Notes under the pieces: generated by a model
Seen by the model: only the letters and a program-made list of their open reading frames with translations
The model's database searches: none
What the model was told of the DNA's origin: nothing
Translations under genes and position numbers: made by a program
NCBI GenBank assembly: GCA_965276835.1
Contig: OZ255631.1
Location: 434,001-498,000 of the forward strand
Direction: 5' to 3'
Source of the DNA: BOG-932 sp965276835
GTDB lineage: Bacteria; Pseudomonadota; Alphaproteobacteria; BOG-932; Roseiterribacteraceae
Length of the DNA stretch: 64,000 nt
In this document: positions 35,880 through 44,694 of the stretch, in pieces
Layout of the letters: every line of letters starts with the position of its first letter
How positions within the stretch are numbered: position 1 is the first letter of the stretch

Positions 35880-38048
35880 TTGCGCGGCATCCAAGAGATG
35901 TCGATTCCGATTCTGCTGCGGGGTGACACCGACCTGATCATTACGGCGGGGACTGCGAGCGGCAAAACTGAGGCCGCGTTCCTGCCGATTGCATCGAGGC
36001 TAGCCGCGGAAGAACCACAGGCGCAATTGGGTTTTCGAGCCATTTACGTCAGTCCGCTGCGCGCGCTCATCAATGATCAGTTCGGTCGAATGGAGAGTCT
36101 CTGCTCCGAACTGGAGATTGAGGTAACGAAGTGGCACGGCGACGTTTCGGCGAGCATTAAGGCAAAGGCCAGGAAAACGCCCCAAGGCATTCTTCTGATC
36201 ACGCCAGAGTCTCTTGAGGCGATCCTGGTGAGGCGTGGGCAGGAAGCGGCGCGGCTATTTCGTGGACTTTCCTATGTTGTCATCGACGAGATGCACGCGT
36301 TTATGGACTCGCCACGTGGGAAGCAACTGCAGTCGGTCCTCCATCGGATAGACATCGCCGCGGGATTCCGGCGCCCGGTTCGCGTTGGGCTATCGGCCAC
36401 GCTGGCGGACGAGGAAGTGTCGCGTTCATTTCTTCGGCCGCTCGACCCTGGCGATGTGACCGTGCTGCCGAAATTAGCGGCTGAGCAGGAATTGAAGCTG
36501 CAGGTGAGGGGGTATATCGCGCCGTCCCGCCGACTTAAACCGCAGCGGACAAATCCCGATGACGAGGAAGCGCAAGAGGAAACGGACGATCTCGCGGAGA
36601 AGGCGATTGCCACGCATCTGTTCGATACACTCAGAGGACGGCGCAGCCTGATTTTTGCGGGCTCACGCAGCATGGTTGAGACGACAACCCTCAGACTATC
36701 GGAGTTGTCCGACCGCATTGGCGTACCGGAGGAGTTCTTTGCCCATCACGGCAGCCTTTCGAAAGAGCATCGCGAGGAAGTCGAGCGCCGGATGAAGGAT
36801 CCGTCCCGTCCCGCTTCGATCGTATGCACGACGACGCTCGAACTCGGCATCGACGTCGGGGCCATTGAGGCCGTGGCGCAAATCGGGCCAGGTCATACAG
36901 TTTCGGGAATGCGGCAGCGCCTTGGGCGGTCGGGACGCCGTGCCGGCCATCCGGCGGTGATGAGAGTGTATGTTCGAGAGGAGGCGCTATCCGAAGCCAC
37001 GCATCCGCTTGACGCTCTCCGCCATACGACAGTCCAGACCATCGCTATGTTGAATCTGATGCTCAGGGAATGGAACGACCCTCCCGTGCCGGGAAGGTTG
37101 CACCTGTCGACGATGCTCCATCAGGTTCTGGCGCTGATCGCACAGCATGGAGGGATCAGCGCTGCCGCTGCCTGGGAGCAGCTCGTGAAGAGCAAGGTTT
37201 TCGAAGCAGTCGATTTGGACTTGTTCAAATCTCTCCTACGCCGGATGGGAGATCCCAAGGTGCAGCTTATCGAGCAGGCGCCAGACGGGACGCTGCTGCC
37301 TGGAGCGGAAGGCGAGCGCTTAATCGAGAGCAGGGATATCTACGCGGTATTCGCAAGTCCCGAGGAATACCGGGTCATTGCTGCAGGAGGACGCGCGATC
37401 GGCCAAATACCAGTGGACAACCCCGTCATACCGGGACAGTTCATGGTGCTCGGCGGCCGAAGGTGGCGCGTAACAGAGGTGGACTCTTCGCGTAAGGAAA
37501 TCGTGGTTGCGCCAGCGAGTGGTGGTAGGCCGCCCCGCTTCTTCGGTGACCCGAGACCACCATCCGACATGGTCGTAGAAGAGATGCGCAAGGTTTACGA
37601 GGCGATAGCGGTGCCGCTTTTCCTCGATCAACAGGCTATACATCTGCTCGAGGAAGCGAGGGTCAGCTTCGACCGGATGGGGCTGCGTCATTCCACGGTT
37701 GCGCGTCATGACGGCCAGCTGCTCCTGTTTCCCTGGATCGGTGAACGACGGCAGCAGGCACTTGTGCTCGCGCTTATCCGAGCGGAGCTTGAGCCAACGC
37801 CGTTGGGCTTGGCCGTTGCTGTTCCCGCGGCCAGCGAAGCCGCCCTCATCGCCGAGCTATCGCGCCTCGCAACCTCCGATCCGCCGGATGCGTTGGAATT
37901 GGCCTCATATGTCGAGCAGAAAGCGATAGAGAAGTTTGACGGCTATCTAAGCGACGAACTACTGACGATCGCATTCGCTAGAGAGAGACTTGAGGTATCT
38001 GATTTGCCGGCGGTCGCAAGAAAACTGCTGGACGGTTTCCTAGGATGA
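35880..38048 (+). CDS. sngC: Lhr-like DEAD/DEAH-box helicase, Shango SngC-like
   Basis: Superfamily 2 helicase, about 722 residues from TTG 35880. Motifs: Q-type GIQEMSIPILLRG, Walker A TAGTASGKTEAAFLP, Walker B VVIDEMHAFM, SAT in GLSATLADEEVSR, and the C-terminal pair TTTLELGIDVGAIEAV and MRQRLGRSGRRAGHP. The conserved N-terminus (FELLNEKVRRWIWTQGWDGLR) is encoded upstream of 35880 in the same frame, open back to 35742, but with no ATG, GTG or TTG. Candidates are CTG 35772, ATT 35796 or CTG 35829, so the start is unresolved. Third gene of the Shango cassette; related to BrxHI. Confidence 0.85.
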   Translation: MRGIQEMSIPILLRGDTDLIITAGTASGKTEAAFLPIASRLAAEEPQAQLGFRAIYVSPLRALINDQFGRMESLCSELEIEVTKWHGDVSASIKAKARKTPQGILLITPESLEAILVRRGQEAARLFRGLSYVVIDEMHAFMDSPRGKQLQSVLHRIDIAAGFRRPVRVGLSATLADEEVSRSFLRPLDPGDVTVLPKLAAEQELKLQVRGYIAPSRRLKPQRTNPDDEEAQEETDDLAEKAIATHLFDTLRGRRSLIFAGSRSMVETTTLRLSELSDRIGVPEEFFAHHGSLSKEHREEVERRMKDPSRPASIVCTTTLELGIDVGAIEAVAQIGPGHTVSGMRQRLGRSGRRAGHPAVMRVYVREEALSEATHPLDALRHTTVQTIAMLNLMLREWNDPPVPGRLHLSTMLHQVLALIAQHGGISAAAAWEQLVKSKVFEAVDLDLFKSLLRRMGDPKVQLIEQAPDGTLLPGAEGERLIESRDIYAVFASPEEYRVIAAGGRAIGQIPVDNPVIPGQFMVLGGRRWRVTEVDSSRKEIVVAPASGGRPPRFFGDPRPPSDMVVEEMRKVYEAIAVPLFLDQQAIHLLEEARVSFDRMGLRHSTVARHDGQLLLFPWIGERRQQALVLALIRAELEPTPLGLAVAVPAASEAALIAELSRLATSDPPDALELASYVEQKAIEKFDGYLSDELLTIAFARERLEVSDLPAVARKLLDGFLG

Positions 38049-38325
38049 TACGCGGACGCCTCTGAGGCCTCGTACGCTTTCCTGAGGGACTTAGCAGAGG
38101 CGCCTGCTCGGTGGCTCGCCTGCGGAGGCTGCCCCAAGTTGAGCGAGCGAGTTCTTTGCGCGCGGTAATGTTAATGCCCAGCGCGATGGCAGGTTTGCCA
38201 GAGAGGTAGAGCTTTCGCCGACAGGCTTCGTCTGTTGTGGCCCGGAGCTATGTATCGTTGGGCCACCTGCGGCTTGGCAATCAGCGAGCGATTTCCGACG
38301 CGATCGATGGGCTCTGTGTCGTCTA
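38049..38325. other. Non-coding gap between sngC and IS630
   Basis: About 275 bases with no recognised gene. Minus-strand frames here have no family content or ribosome binding site. The TA at 38324-38325 is the left target duplication of the IS630 element. Confidence 0.45.
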
Positions 38326-39372
38326 GAGTCTGTTTCCGGTTGATTGAATCGATTTGGGATTCCGTTCTGGGCGGATTTCTGATTCAGTTTTGAAGCTGGA
38401 TTGGAGGTCAGCATGGGATGGCACGAGCTTATTCGAACGATTTACGGGATCGGGTTGCAGCGGCGGTTACATCGGGCCGTTCCTGCCGGGAGGTGGCCGG
38501 CCTGTTCGGGGTGAGCGTGGCGAGCGCGGTGAAGTGGTCGCAGCGGCTTCGCGCTACGGGCACGGCGGCATCGCGGCCGATGGGTGGACATCGCAAGCTC
38601 TTGCTGGAACCGCATCGGGCGCTGGTGCTTGAGCGTCTGGCGACGATACCGGACCTGACGGTGCGGGCGCTGGTAGCCGAGCTGGCCGAACACGGCGTCG
38701 TGACGAACCCGGTGTCGGTTTGGCGTCTGGTTCGTTCCGAGGGACTGAGTTTCAAAAAAAACGCTGTTCGCCACCGAACAAGACCGGCCCGTGATCGCGC
38801 GGCGGCGAACGCAGTGGAAGAAGTATCAGGGCCGGATTGATCCCCGCCGCCTGGTCTTTATCGACGAGACATGGGCCAAGACGAACATGACTCCAATCCG
38901 GGGCTGGTCGCCGCGCGGGAGCAAGCTCATCGCCAAGGCGCCGTTCGGTAAATGGAAGACACTGACCTTCCTTGCCGCGCTCCGGTCGGACCGGATCGAC
39001 GCGCCCTGCGTCCTGAACGGCCCCATCAACGGCCGCAGCTTCACCGCCTATGTCGAGCAGTTCCTGGTCCCGACGCTCTCGCCCGGAGACATCGTCATCA
39101 TGGACAATCTGGGCAGTCACAAGGGAGCGGCCGTCCGCAAAGCCATCCGCTCAGCAGGAGCAAAGCTGCTGTTCCTGCCGCCTTACTCCCCGACCTCAAC
39201 CCGATCGAGCAGGTTTTCGCCAAGCTCAAGCTGCTTCTCAGAAAAGCCGCCGAGCGCTCCGTGGAGGCAACTTGGAAGCGTATCGGATCACTGCTCGACG
39301 CCTTCACCCCACACGAATGCGCAAACTACCTCAGAAACTCAGGATACGCCTCAATCTAAATGAAACAGACTC
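38326..39372 (+). mobile_element. IS630-family insertion sequence
   Basis: Inverted ends GAGTCTGTTTC at 38326-38336 and GAAACAGACTC at 39362-39372 enclose 1047 bp, with the TA dinucleotide on both sides (38324-38325 and 39373-39374), the standard IS630/Tc1 target duplication. It carries one transposase region in two frames plus a further frameshift. It separates the Shango cassette from the ORF6N/ImmA genes. Confidence 0.88.
38418..39359 (+). pseudogene. IS630-family transposase, frameshifted
   Basis: Starts MARAYSNDLRDRV with an N-terminal HTH (CREVAGLFGVSVASAVKW). At a run of eight A at about 38755-38762 the frame must shift to continue with ARRRTQWKKYQGR and FIDETWAKTNM (first catalytic Asp), then IVIMDNLGSHKG (second Asp). 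A slippery A run is the usual place for programmed frameshifting in IS630. A second break follows PPYSP near 39190. The next frame continues DLNPIEQVFAKLKLLLRKA with the catalytic Glu, and one G missing from a CCGG context explains it. That second break is not programmed, so the element is probably immobile, or the base is a sequence error. Confidence 0.8.
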
Positions 39373-39527
39373 TAGACCGACTAGAACTGAAAAAGCGCGG
39401 GTTTAGACTCGGCATACAGGGCAGAGCATTCTCGTTCGCCAAAAATCGATTTTAATCGATCTGTTACGATATGGCATCTGGCCATTGATTGCCAAAAAAT
39501 TAGCTGCAAATAATCTCCACACCACAG

Positions 39528-39599
39528 GCGGACCGAGTCAAGGCGGAACTCGCGGTCGTGAAGGCCAAAGCGTTCGACGATGCGGCCCTGATCGCCCAT
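39528..39599 (+). pseudogene. IS66-type transposase fragment
   Basis: About 24 codons reading ADRVKAELAVVKAKAFDD and AALIAHQ, matching the coiled N-terminal region of IS66 TnpC proteins (AELAVVxAKAxDDxALIAHQ). There is no start before it and similarity ends where the palindrome at 39601 begins. A scrap left from an older insertion. From 39375 to 39527 nothing is recognised. Confidence 0.4.
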
Positions 39600-39600
39600 C

Positions 39601-39631
39601 AGATTGAGATCACAGTGTGTGATCTCAATCT
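39601..39631. promoter_or_regulatory. 31-base perfect palindrome upstream of the ORF6N gene
   Basis: AGATTGAGATCACA and TGTGATCTCAATCT are perfect 14-base arms around GTG, ending four bases before the GAGG ribosome binding site of the ORF6N gene. It lacks a T tail, so it is not a simple terminator. It may be a high-affinity operator, or an RNA hairpin acting on translation of the phage-like gene pair. Confidence 0.65.
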
Positions 39632-39643
39632 CGCGAGGAATGA

Positions 39644-40555
39644 ATGAACGAATTGGACGAGGATGGCGGCGAACCCGCACAAAGCGCTTCGCCGATCATT
39701 GTCGTCGGAAGTGAACCTGTGATGCTTGCGTCGCGTGTCGCCCAGGCGTTCGAAGTCGAAACGCGCGAGATCATCCAAGCCATCAAGCGCAACCCTACCA
39801 AGTTCAACGAAAACCACGCCTTCGAGCTGACTGCGGACGATGTCGCCGCTTTGACATCACAGGGCGTGATCTCAAAGCCAGGAAGGGGCGGCAGCCGCGC
39901 CCGGCCATGGGTTGTGACCCACAAGGGCGTCGTTCGACTGGCGACCGTTATGAACTCCTCCGCGGCAGTCGCTGCAACCGACCGGATCATCGACGTCTTC
40001 ATCCAAGTGCAGACCCAACTTGCTCAAGGGCGAACCGACCTTATCATCAGCAATTCCTCTCAGATTCTGCCCGACCCTGATGCCGTGAACCGACATGCTT
40101 CATTCCGTGACAAGCTGTACAAGGCGCTTGAGGGGCTGCTCGGCACGATCATAGATCGAGAAACAAAAACCACAGTCCGCGATCAACTTGAGGATACAGG
40201 CGACTCCGCCCTCAACTATCTTAAATCTCATCTTCGTAAGCAGGGTCTGGAAAACGAGAAGGTCACGGCTGAGACGCTACACATTCTGGAGAAAGTAAGA
40301 GAACTACGAGCCCGCACCGAGGCCGACATAAGGAAGTCGACTGCTGAAACCGAAAAAATCGTTCTCGAAAACCTCGACAAGAAGATCGGTATCGTTGAGC
40401 GGCTCTTGCTGATGGCTGACAAGATAGAGCCCAACGCAGTGGTCTCGCTCGTGGCGCAGTTTCCGCCGACTGCTGCGAGGCTTCAGCCTCGACGGCAGCA
40501 ACTGCCTTTCCCCACCCACGCAGAGACGACAGACCAATCCGAGGAAGGCGGCTGA
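39644..40555 (+). CDS. ORF6N-domain protein
   Basis: A 303-residue protein with an N-terminal ORF6N (phage antirepressor-type) domain: GSEPVMLASRVAQAFEVETREIIQAIKRN, KFNENHAFELTADD and the Trp-Val-Val-Thr-His-Lys-Gly segment. A coiled-coil-rich C-terminal half follows (residues 190-260, HLRKQGLENEKVTAETLHILEKV). ORF6N proteins occur in phages and in mobile anti-phage loci. GAGG lies five bases before ATG 39644. The stop overlaps the ATG of the ImmA-like gene, so they work together. A DNA-binding regulatory role is likely; direct function is unknown. Confidence 0.85.
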   Translation: MNELDEDGGEPAQSASPIIVVGSEPVMLASRVAQAFEVETREIIQAIKRNPTKFNENHAFELTADDVAALTSQGVISKPGRGGSRARPWVVTHKGVVRLATVMNSSAAVAATDRIIDVFIQVQTQLAQGRTDLIISNSSQILPDPDAVNRHASFRDKLYKALEGLLGTIIDRETKTTVRDQLEDTGDSALNYLKSHLRKQGLENEKVTAETLHILEKVRELRARTEADIRKSTAETEKIVLENLDKKIGIVERLLLMADKIEPNAVVSLVAQFPPTAARLQPRRQQLPFPTHAETTDQSEEGG

Positions 40556-41341
40556 TGACTAAAAAGGGACATTCAAGTCGAAGCACTCAAACAGACGGTG
40601 GATTAGCAGCGGATATCCGATCCACGCGATATTGCAGTTGAAGCGATTGCACACTGCGTTGGTGTTACGATCAAATATCGGCCGCTGATCGGCTGCGAAG
40701 CTCAAATCATTGGATACCGGGATCGGGCGATCGTCTATGTGCGTGACGACATGCGGCCGACCAGGAAGAAATTCAGCGGCGGACATGAGCTGGGGCACTG
40801 GCATCATCATAGAGGCCTGTCATTCGTCTGCCGCTCAGACGACATCGGGCGTCCCACCGACGAAAAATCACGAGACGCGGAGAGGCTCGCGGATGCTTAT
40901 TCCGCAGATTTAATCCTGCCTCCTTTTATGGTTACGCCTCGGCTTGAGAGGCTTGGCGACGTTACGCTCGACGGCATCGTAGATATCGCCCGTGAATTCT
41001 CTGCCAGTTTAACGGCCACAGCAATTCGTCTCATAAGGACCACCCGCCAACCTGTGATCCTAGTGGTCAATAACCCTTACGGCCGCAAATGGCAGTGGCC
41101 GGGTCTCGGGGTAGGTGGTCTAAGGGTCCGTGAGGATCTGGACGCCAGGGCATCGGTTTTTTCTGCGGTCTTAACCGCCGACCGCGTCGAGCGGACGAAG
41201 AAGGAGCCAGCAAACTACTGGTTTGATCGCCAGCATGTAGAACAATTTGATGTGGAGGTCCAAAGCATGCGTACCGTCGAAGGCGAGATTCTAACGCTGC
41301 TGCGAATCTTGGACCCGAGAATGATCGAGTTTTATGGGTAA
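40555..41341 (+). pseudogene. ImmA/IrrE-family metallopeptidase, frameshifted near its start
   Basis: Zinc peptidase of the family that cleaves phage or stress repressors. The active site is in RKKFSGGHELGHWHHHRG (HExxH), with the third ligand region RLADAYSADLILP. From ATG 40555 (overlapping the ORF6N stop) the frame reads MTKKGHSSRSTQTDGGLAADI, typical of the family, and is then lost. The rest (DPRDIAVEAIAHCVGVTIKY onward) continues in the next frame from about 40619. Deleting one C of the CC at 40617-40618 restores a continuous gene of about 262 codons. Without it only a GTG at 40739 would allow a shorter product that starts at the catalytic region. Confidence 0.8.
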
Positions 41342-41881
41342 CGCTGGGCACCGCGTCGCGATCACGGTCAGAACGACCATCTCGATTCGCAGGCGATCAT
41401 CCAGGCTCAGCTATAAGATTCTCGTATCCGCTCTCTCAACGAGACACTAAGCGGGCGAAACCTTCAGTGCGTTGAATAGCGCTCTGACGCATGGCCCAGA
41501 AACGGCAATGGCCCCTTTCGGGACCATCGGGCCGTTAAGCCTCGGGGCGAACCTCTTTGCCTCTTTCGAAGCTACCTCACCCATACGGGCCGAGACCTGA
41601 CTAAACAGAAACCTGTTTAACCGGGTGGGGCTGGCTGTGCGCACGCCCAAAATCCAGCGCTCTATGGAAAAGGTAGGCATTCGATCCCGGGAAGTCAAAG
41701 AGGATGCCGAAAGGTAAACGGGTTGGACCGAAAAGGCCTCGGTATTGCCCAGCCTCTACAGCTATCTGTTGATAGTTGAAGGGCTGCTCGACAGTGCGCG
41801 GTCCTTCGGCTTTGCTTTCTCTCGAAGAAGCTTTCTTCTCATATCTAAAAACGGAAAAGGCTGGAGTCATAGGGCTCCATC
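41342..41881. other. Gene-poor region between ImmA and MucR genes
   Basis: About 540 bases without a recognised gene. A minus-strand frame from about 41870 to 41601 (89 codons, including PFNYQQIAVEAGQYRGLFG) has a plausible composition but no family match or ribosome binding site. Treat as intergenic or decayed. Confidence 0.4.
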
Positions 41882-42229
41882 TTAGGCGACGATCTTCTTT
41901 GGCCTGCCGCGCTTCGCCGGGGGAGCCGCCTCGACCGGCGTGGGCGCCTTTGTCGGGGATTTCCCTAGGCCGATGCTCTTGGCTAGCTGCGAGCGGGTCG
42001 CCGCATAGTTCGGGGCCACCATCGGATAATCTCTCGAGAGGCCCCATTTCTCTCGGTATGCCTGCGGCGTCATCCCATACGTGCTCATCAGGTGACGCTT
42101 CAGCATCTTCAGCTTTTTGCCGTCTTCGAGGCAGATCAGGAAATCTGCGGTAACTGACTTTTTTATCGAGATAGCGGGTTCTTGGGCTTTGGGTGCTTCA
42201 ATCGCCTCCGCAGTACCCAGCCCGGTCAA
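41882..42229 (-). CDS. MucR/Ros-family zinc-finger transcriptional regulator
   Basis: Alphaproteobacterial Ros/MucR regulator that binds AT-rich DNA. It shows ISIKKSVTADFLICLEDGKK, the C2H2-like finger (Cys in ICLEDGKK; His in KRHLMSTYGM), YREKWGLSRDYPMVAPNYAATRS, and a basic KRGRPKKI tail. This frame starts at TTG 42229. The family-like N-terminus (SDTLTPTELTSVIGSVSRALTG) continues upstream without a start codon, whereas ATG at 42314 begins MNSADLAGE in another frame. Removing one base of the TTT at 42287-42289 joins them, so the gene may really span to 42314 and be frameshifted. Confidence 0.8.
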   Translation of the reverse strand: MTGLGTAEAIEAPKAQEPAISIKKSVTADFLICLEDGKKLKMLKRHLMSTYGMTPQAYREKWGLSRDYPMVAPNYAATRSQLAKSIGLGKSPTKAPTPVEAAPPAKRGRPKKIVA

Positions 42230-42366
42230 TGCGCGAGAGACTGAGCCGATTACGCTTGTCAGCTCAGTCGGGGTGAGGGTATCCGATTTCGCCAGCCAAG
42301 TCTGCCGAGTTCATGACTATTCCCCACGGAAACGATAATTGGCGGCATCATGTATGCCGTCATTTC

Positions 42367-43329
42367 CTATTTTTGGTAGGCCGATTCGTCGACAGGCGCA
42401 ATTCGGCCTGGGTTTCGGGGCGCGGAAGGATGCCACTGGGGCTGGGACTTGCGGTCAACTTGGTCGAGCACGTCCAGGAATCGGCTTAACGTCGGGGTCA
42501 TCCGCTCTGACTTCCACAGGAAGCAGAGTTCGGTCGGGACCCGAAAATCGACCACCCGCTTAAGGACCACACTTCCGTTGAGCTCAGTCGGCAAACTATC
42601 GAGTACGAAAGCAACGCCAAGGCCAACTGCGACAAGGTTTAAGACCATCGGCTCTTCAAAGGCTTCCTGGACAATTTGTGGTGTGAGTCCTCCAGCGAGG
42701 CAGGCGGCGAGGATCCTGTCGTGTAAAATCGGGGTGACTTTTCGGGGGAGGACTATGAATTTCTCGCCCTGAAGGTCTTTCAAGTGCAGTTCACCGACCG
42801 ATGCCAGGGGATGGGAACTCGGCATTGCGAGCAACCAATCGTCGAGACACAATCGGCGATAATCCAGGGGTGGACTTCCATGACGGTAAAAGAAGCCGCC
42901 ATCGATCTCTCCATTTTGCAGGGCATCTTCCATGCTGAGCGCGATCATGGGCGATAGTTCAAGCTCGACATTGGGATAGCGCGTGCGGAACTCTATGAGA
43001 GATTCCGATACAATTTGACGACGGCAGGCAGCCCCTTGAAATCCGATCCGAACGCGCCCGACTTCGCCCTCTCGTAGTTGGCGTATCCGTTCCTTAGCCA
43101 ACTCGATCGAGCGGAGGATATTGCGCGCATCACCGAGTAGTACCGCGCCAGCCTCTGTTAACCTGATCGTGCGTCCCTCGCGATTGAACAAGAGTGTTCC
43201 GACCTCCGCCTCCAGATCGCGAATCCGGTGCGAAACTGCCGATTGAACAACGCTTACCGCGTCTGCTCCACGGCTAAAGCTGCCGTTGTCGGCAACCGCA
43301 ACGAAATAGCGAAGGCTTCGTAAGTCCAT
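42367..43329 (-). CDS. LysR family transcriptional regulator
   Basis: Helix-turn-helix MDLRSLRYFVAVADNGSFSRGADAV, then QSAVSHRIRDLEAEVGTLLFNREGRTIRLTEAG, followed by a substrate-binding domain with MEDALQNGEIDGGFF and FEEPMVLNLVAVGLGVAF. Full length at 320 residues. It is divergent from the E1-like/P450 module, with 118 bases between the starts, the classic position for a LysR activator of that operon. The effector is probably a substrate of the module; unknown. Confidence 0.9.
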   Translation of the reverse strand: MDLRSLRYFVAVADNGSFSRGADAVSVVQSAVSHRIRDLEAEVGTLLFNREGRTIRLTEAGAVLLGDARNILRSIELAKERIRQLREGEVGRVRIGFQGAACRRQIVSESLIEFRTRYPNVELELSPMIALSMEDALQNGEIDGGFFYRHGSPPLDYRRLCLDDWLLAMPSSHPLASVGELHLKDLQGEKFIVLPRKVTPILHDRILAACLAGGLTPQIVQEAFEEPMVLNLVAVGLGVAFVLDSLPTELNGSVVLKRVVDFRVPTELCFLWKSERMTPTLSRFLDVLDQVDRKSQPQWHPSAPRNPGRIAPVDESAYQK

Positions 43330-43447
43330 CTCAACCCATGAAAAAATCAGATAGATCGTCAGATCATATCATTTGTACCCATACAAGAAAGCCTTATGCA
43401 GGATCGAGTAATGCCTGATTTGAAGGCCCATAGGTGGGGAAGATAGA

Positions 43448-44677
43448 ATGCCGATTGAAAAGCGCACGATTCGCTATGGCGGCGCGATGCTCGATCAGAA
43501 AGAGATCGACGCGGTGATGGACGTTATGCAGCGGCCATACGGCATGGTCGTCGGCCAGAAGGTCGGCGAGTTCGAAGCGCGCTGCGCCGAAACCCTCGGC
43601 CACAAATATGGCGTGATGGTCAATTCCGGCAGCTCGGCCCTGATGTTGGCGATGCGGATGATCGGCGCGCCCAAGGGGTCCGAGGTCATCACCCCGGTGC
43701 TGACCTTCTCGACCGACGCCGCCTCGATCGTCCATGCCGGCTATGTGCCGGTCTTCGTCGATGTGGTGCTCGACACCTACCAGATCGATCTCGACAAGAT
43801 CGAGGCGATGATCACACCGAAGACCAAGGCGATTCTGGTGCCCAACCTGGTCGGCGGCGTGCCCGATTGGGATCGGCTGCGCCAGATCGCCGACAAGCAT
43901 AAACTGATCCTGATTGAGGATAGCTGCGACACGCTGGGCGCGGAGTTGCGCGGCAAGCCGACCGGCAAGCGGGCGGACATTTCGGTCACCAGCTTCTCGA
44001 TCTTTCACATCATCACCTGCCTGGGGAATGGCGGGCTGGTCGCGGTCGATGACGAGAAATTGTGGGACTGGGGCTTGATGGCGCGCTCCTGGGGCCGTTC
44101 GTCGGAGAAGTATCTGCATGGTTCCAAGCGGGCTGACAGCGATGGGCGCTTCCTGGAGGATCTGGACGGCATTCCCTATGACGGCATGTTCATCTTTGAG
44201 GACGTCGCCTACGGTTTCATTCCCAACGAGGCGGGTGCTGCCTTCGGGCTGGAGCAGCTGAACAAGCTGGAGCACTTCTTCGAACTGCGTAACAGCCGGT
44301 TTCAGAAGCATGCCAAGTTCCTCGAAAAGCATGCCGACGTGTTCGTGAAGGCCAAGCTGCTAGACGATGTGAAGACCAGTTGGATTTGCTATCCGGTGCA
44401 ATTGCGCCCCGAACTGGGCTGGAGCCGCCGTGAATTGCAGGTCCATCTCGAGGACGAGGGGATTTTCACTCGGGTCATCTTTTCCGGTAATATTACCCGC
44501 CACCCGATGATGAAGGGTGTCGAATACCGCGCCGCGCCTGACGGATATCCTGTCGCCGACCAGATCATGGAGCAGGGTCTGATGCTGCCCTGCCACCCGA
44601 CCATGACCGACGAGGATTGCGAGTATTTGTACCAGGTACTTGAGGAGTGGATCGGCAAGCAGCGCCAGCGAAATTAG
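43448..44677 (+). CDS. DegT-fold, RfbH/ColD-like dehydrase (paralogue 1)
   Basis: PLP-fold type I enzyme of the DegT/DnrJ/EryC1/StrS superfamily, 409 residues. Substrate and cofactor regions: VNSGSSALMLAMR, TPVLTFSTDAASIVHAGYVPVFVDV and EDSCDTLGAELRGK. The lysine that holds PLP in aminotransferases is replaced by His187 in SFSIFHIITCLGNGG, as in RfbH (E1) and ColD, which use PMP to remove a hydroxyl group. The iron-sulphur cysteines of E1 are not present in the SWGRSSEKYLHG region. So it is a dehydrase-like enzyme, not an aminotransferase; substrate unknown. GGGAAG precedes ATG 43448. A close paralogue lies at 45389. Confidence 0.85.
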   Translation: MPIEKRTIRYGGAMLDQKEIDAVMDVMQRPYGMVVGQKVGEFEARCAETLGHKYGVMVNSGSSALMLAMRMIGAPKGSEVITPVLTFSTDAASIVHAGYVPVFVDVVLDTYQIDLDKIEAMITPKTKAILVPNLVGGVPDWDRLRQIADKHKLILIEDSCDTLGAELRGKPTGKRADISVTSFSIFHIITCLGNGGLVAVDDEKLWDWGLMARSWGRSSEKYLHGSKRADSDGRFLEDLDGIPYDGMFIFEDVAYGFIPNEAGAAFGLEQLNKLEHFFELRNSRFQKHAKFLEKHADVFVKAKLLDDVKTSWICYPVQLRPELGWSRRELQVHLEDEGIFTRVIFSGNITRHPMMKGVEYRAAPDGYPVADQIMEQGLMLPCHPTMTDEDCEYLYQVLEEWIGKQRQRN

Positions 44678-44694
44678 ATTATCTGGGATCAGGG

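Noticed and set aside
34426..38048. Type 2 BREX (brxD and brxHI)
   Set aside because: The ATPase and helicase are of this kind, but there is no pglX, pglZ, brxA or brxC-like gene, and a TerB protein precedes them, which fits Shango better.
41601..42047. 148-codon minus-strand frame
   Set aside because: First half overlaps the MucR gene in another frame; only the last 89 codons could be separate, and nothing supports them.
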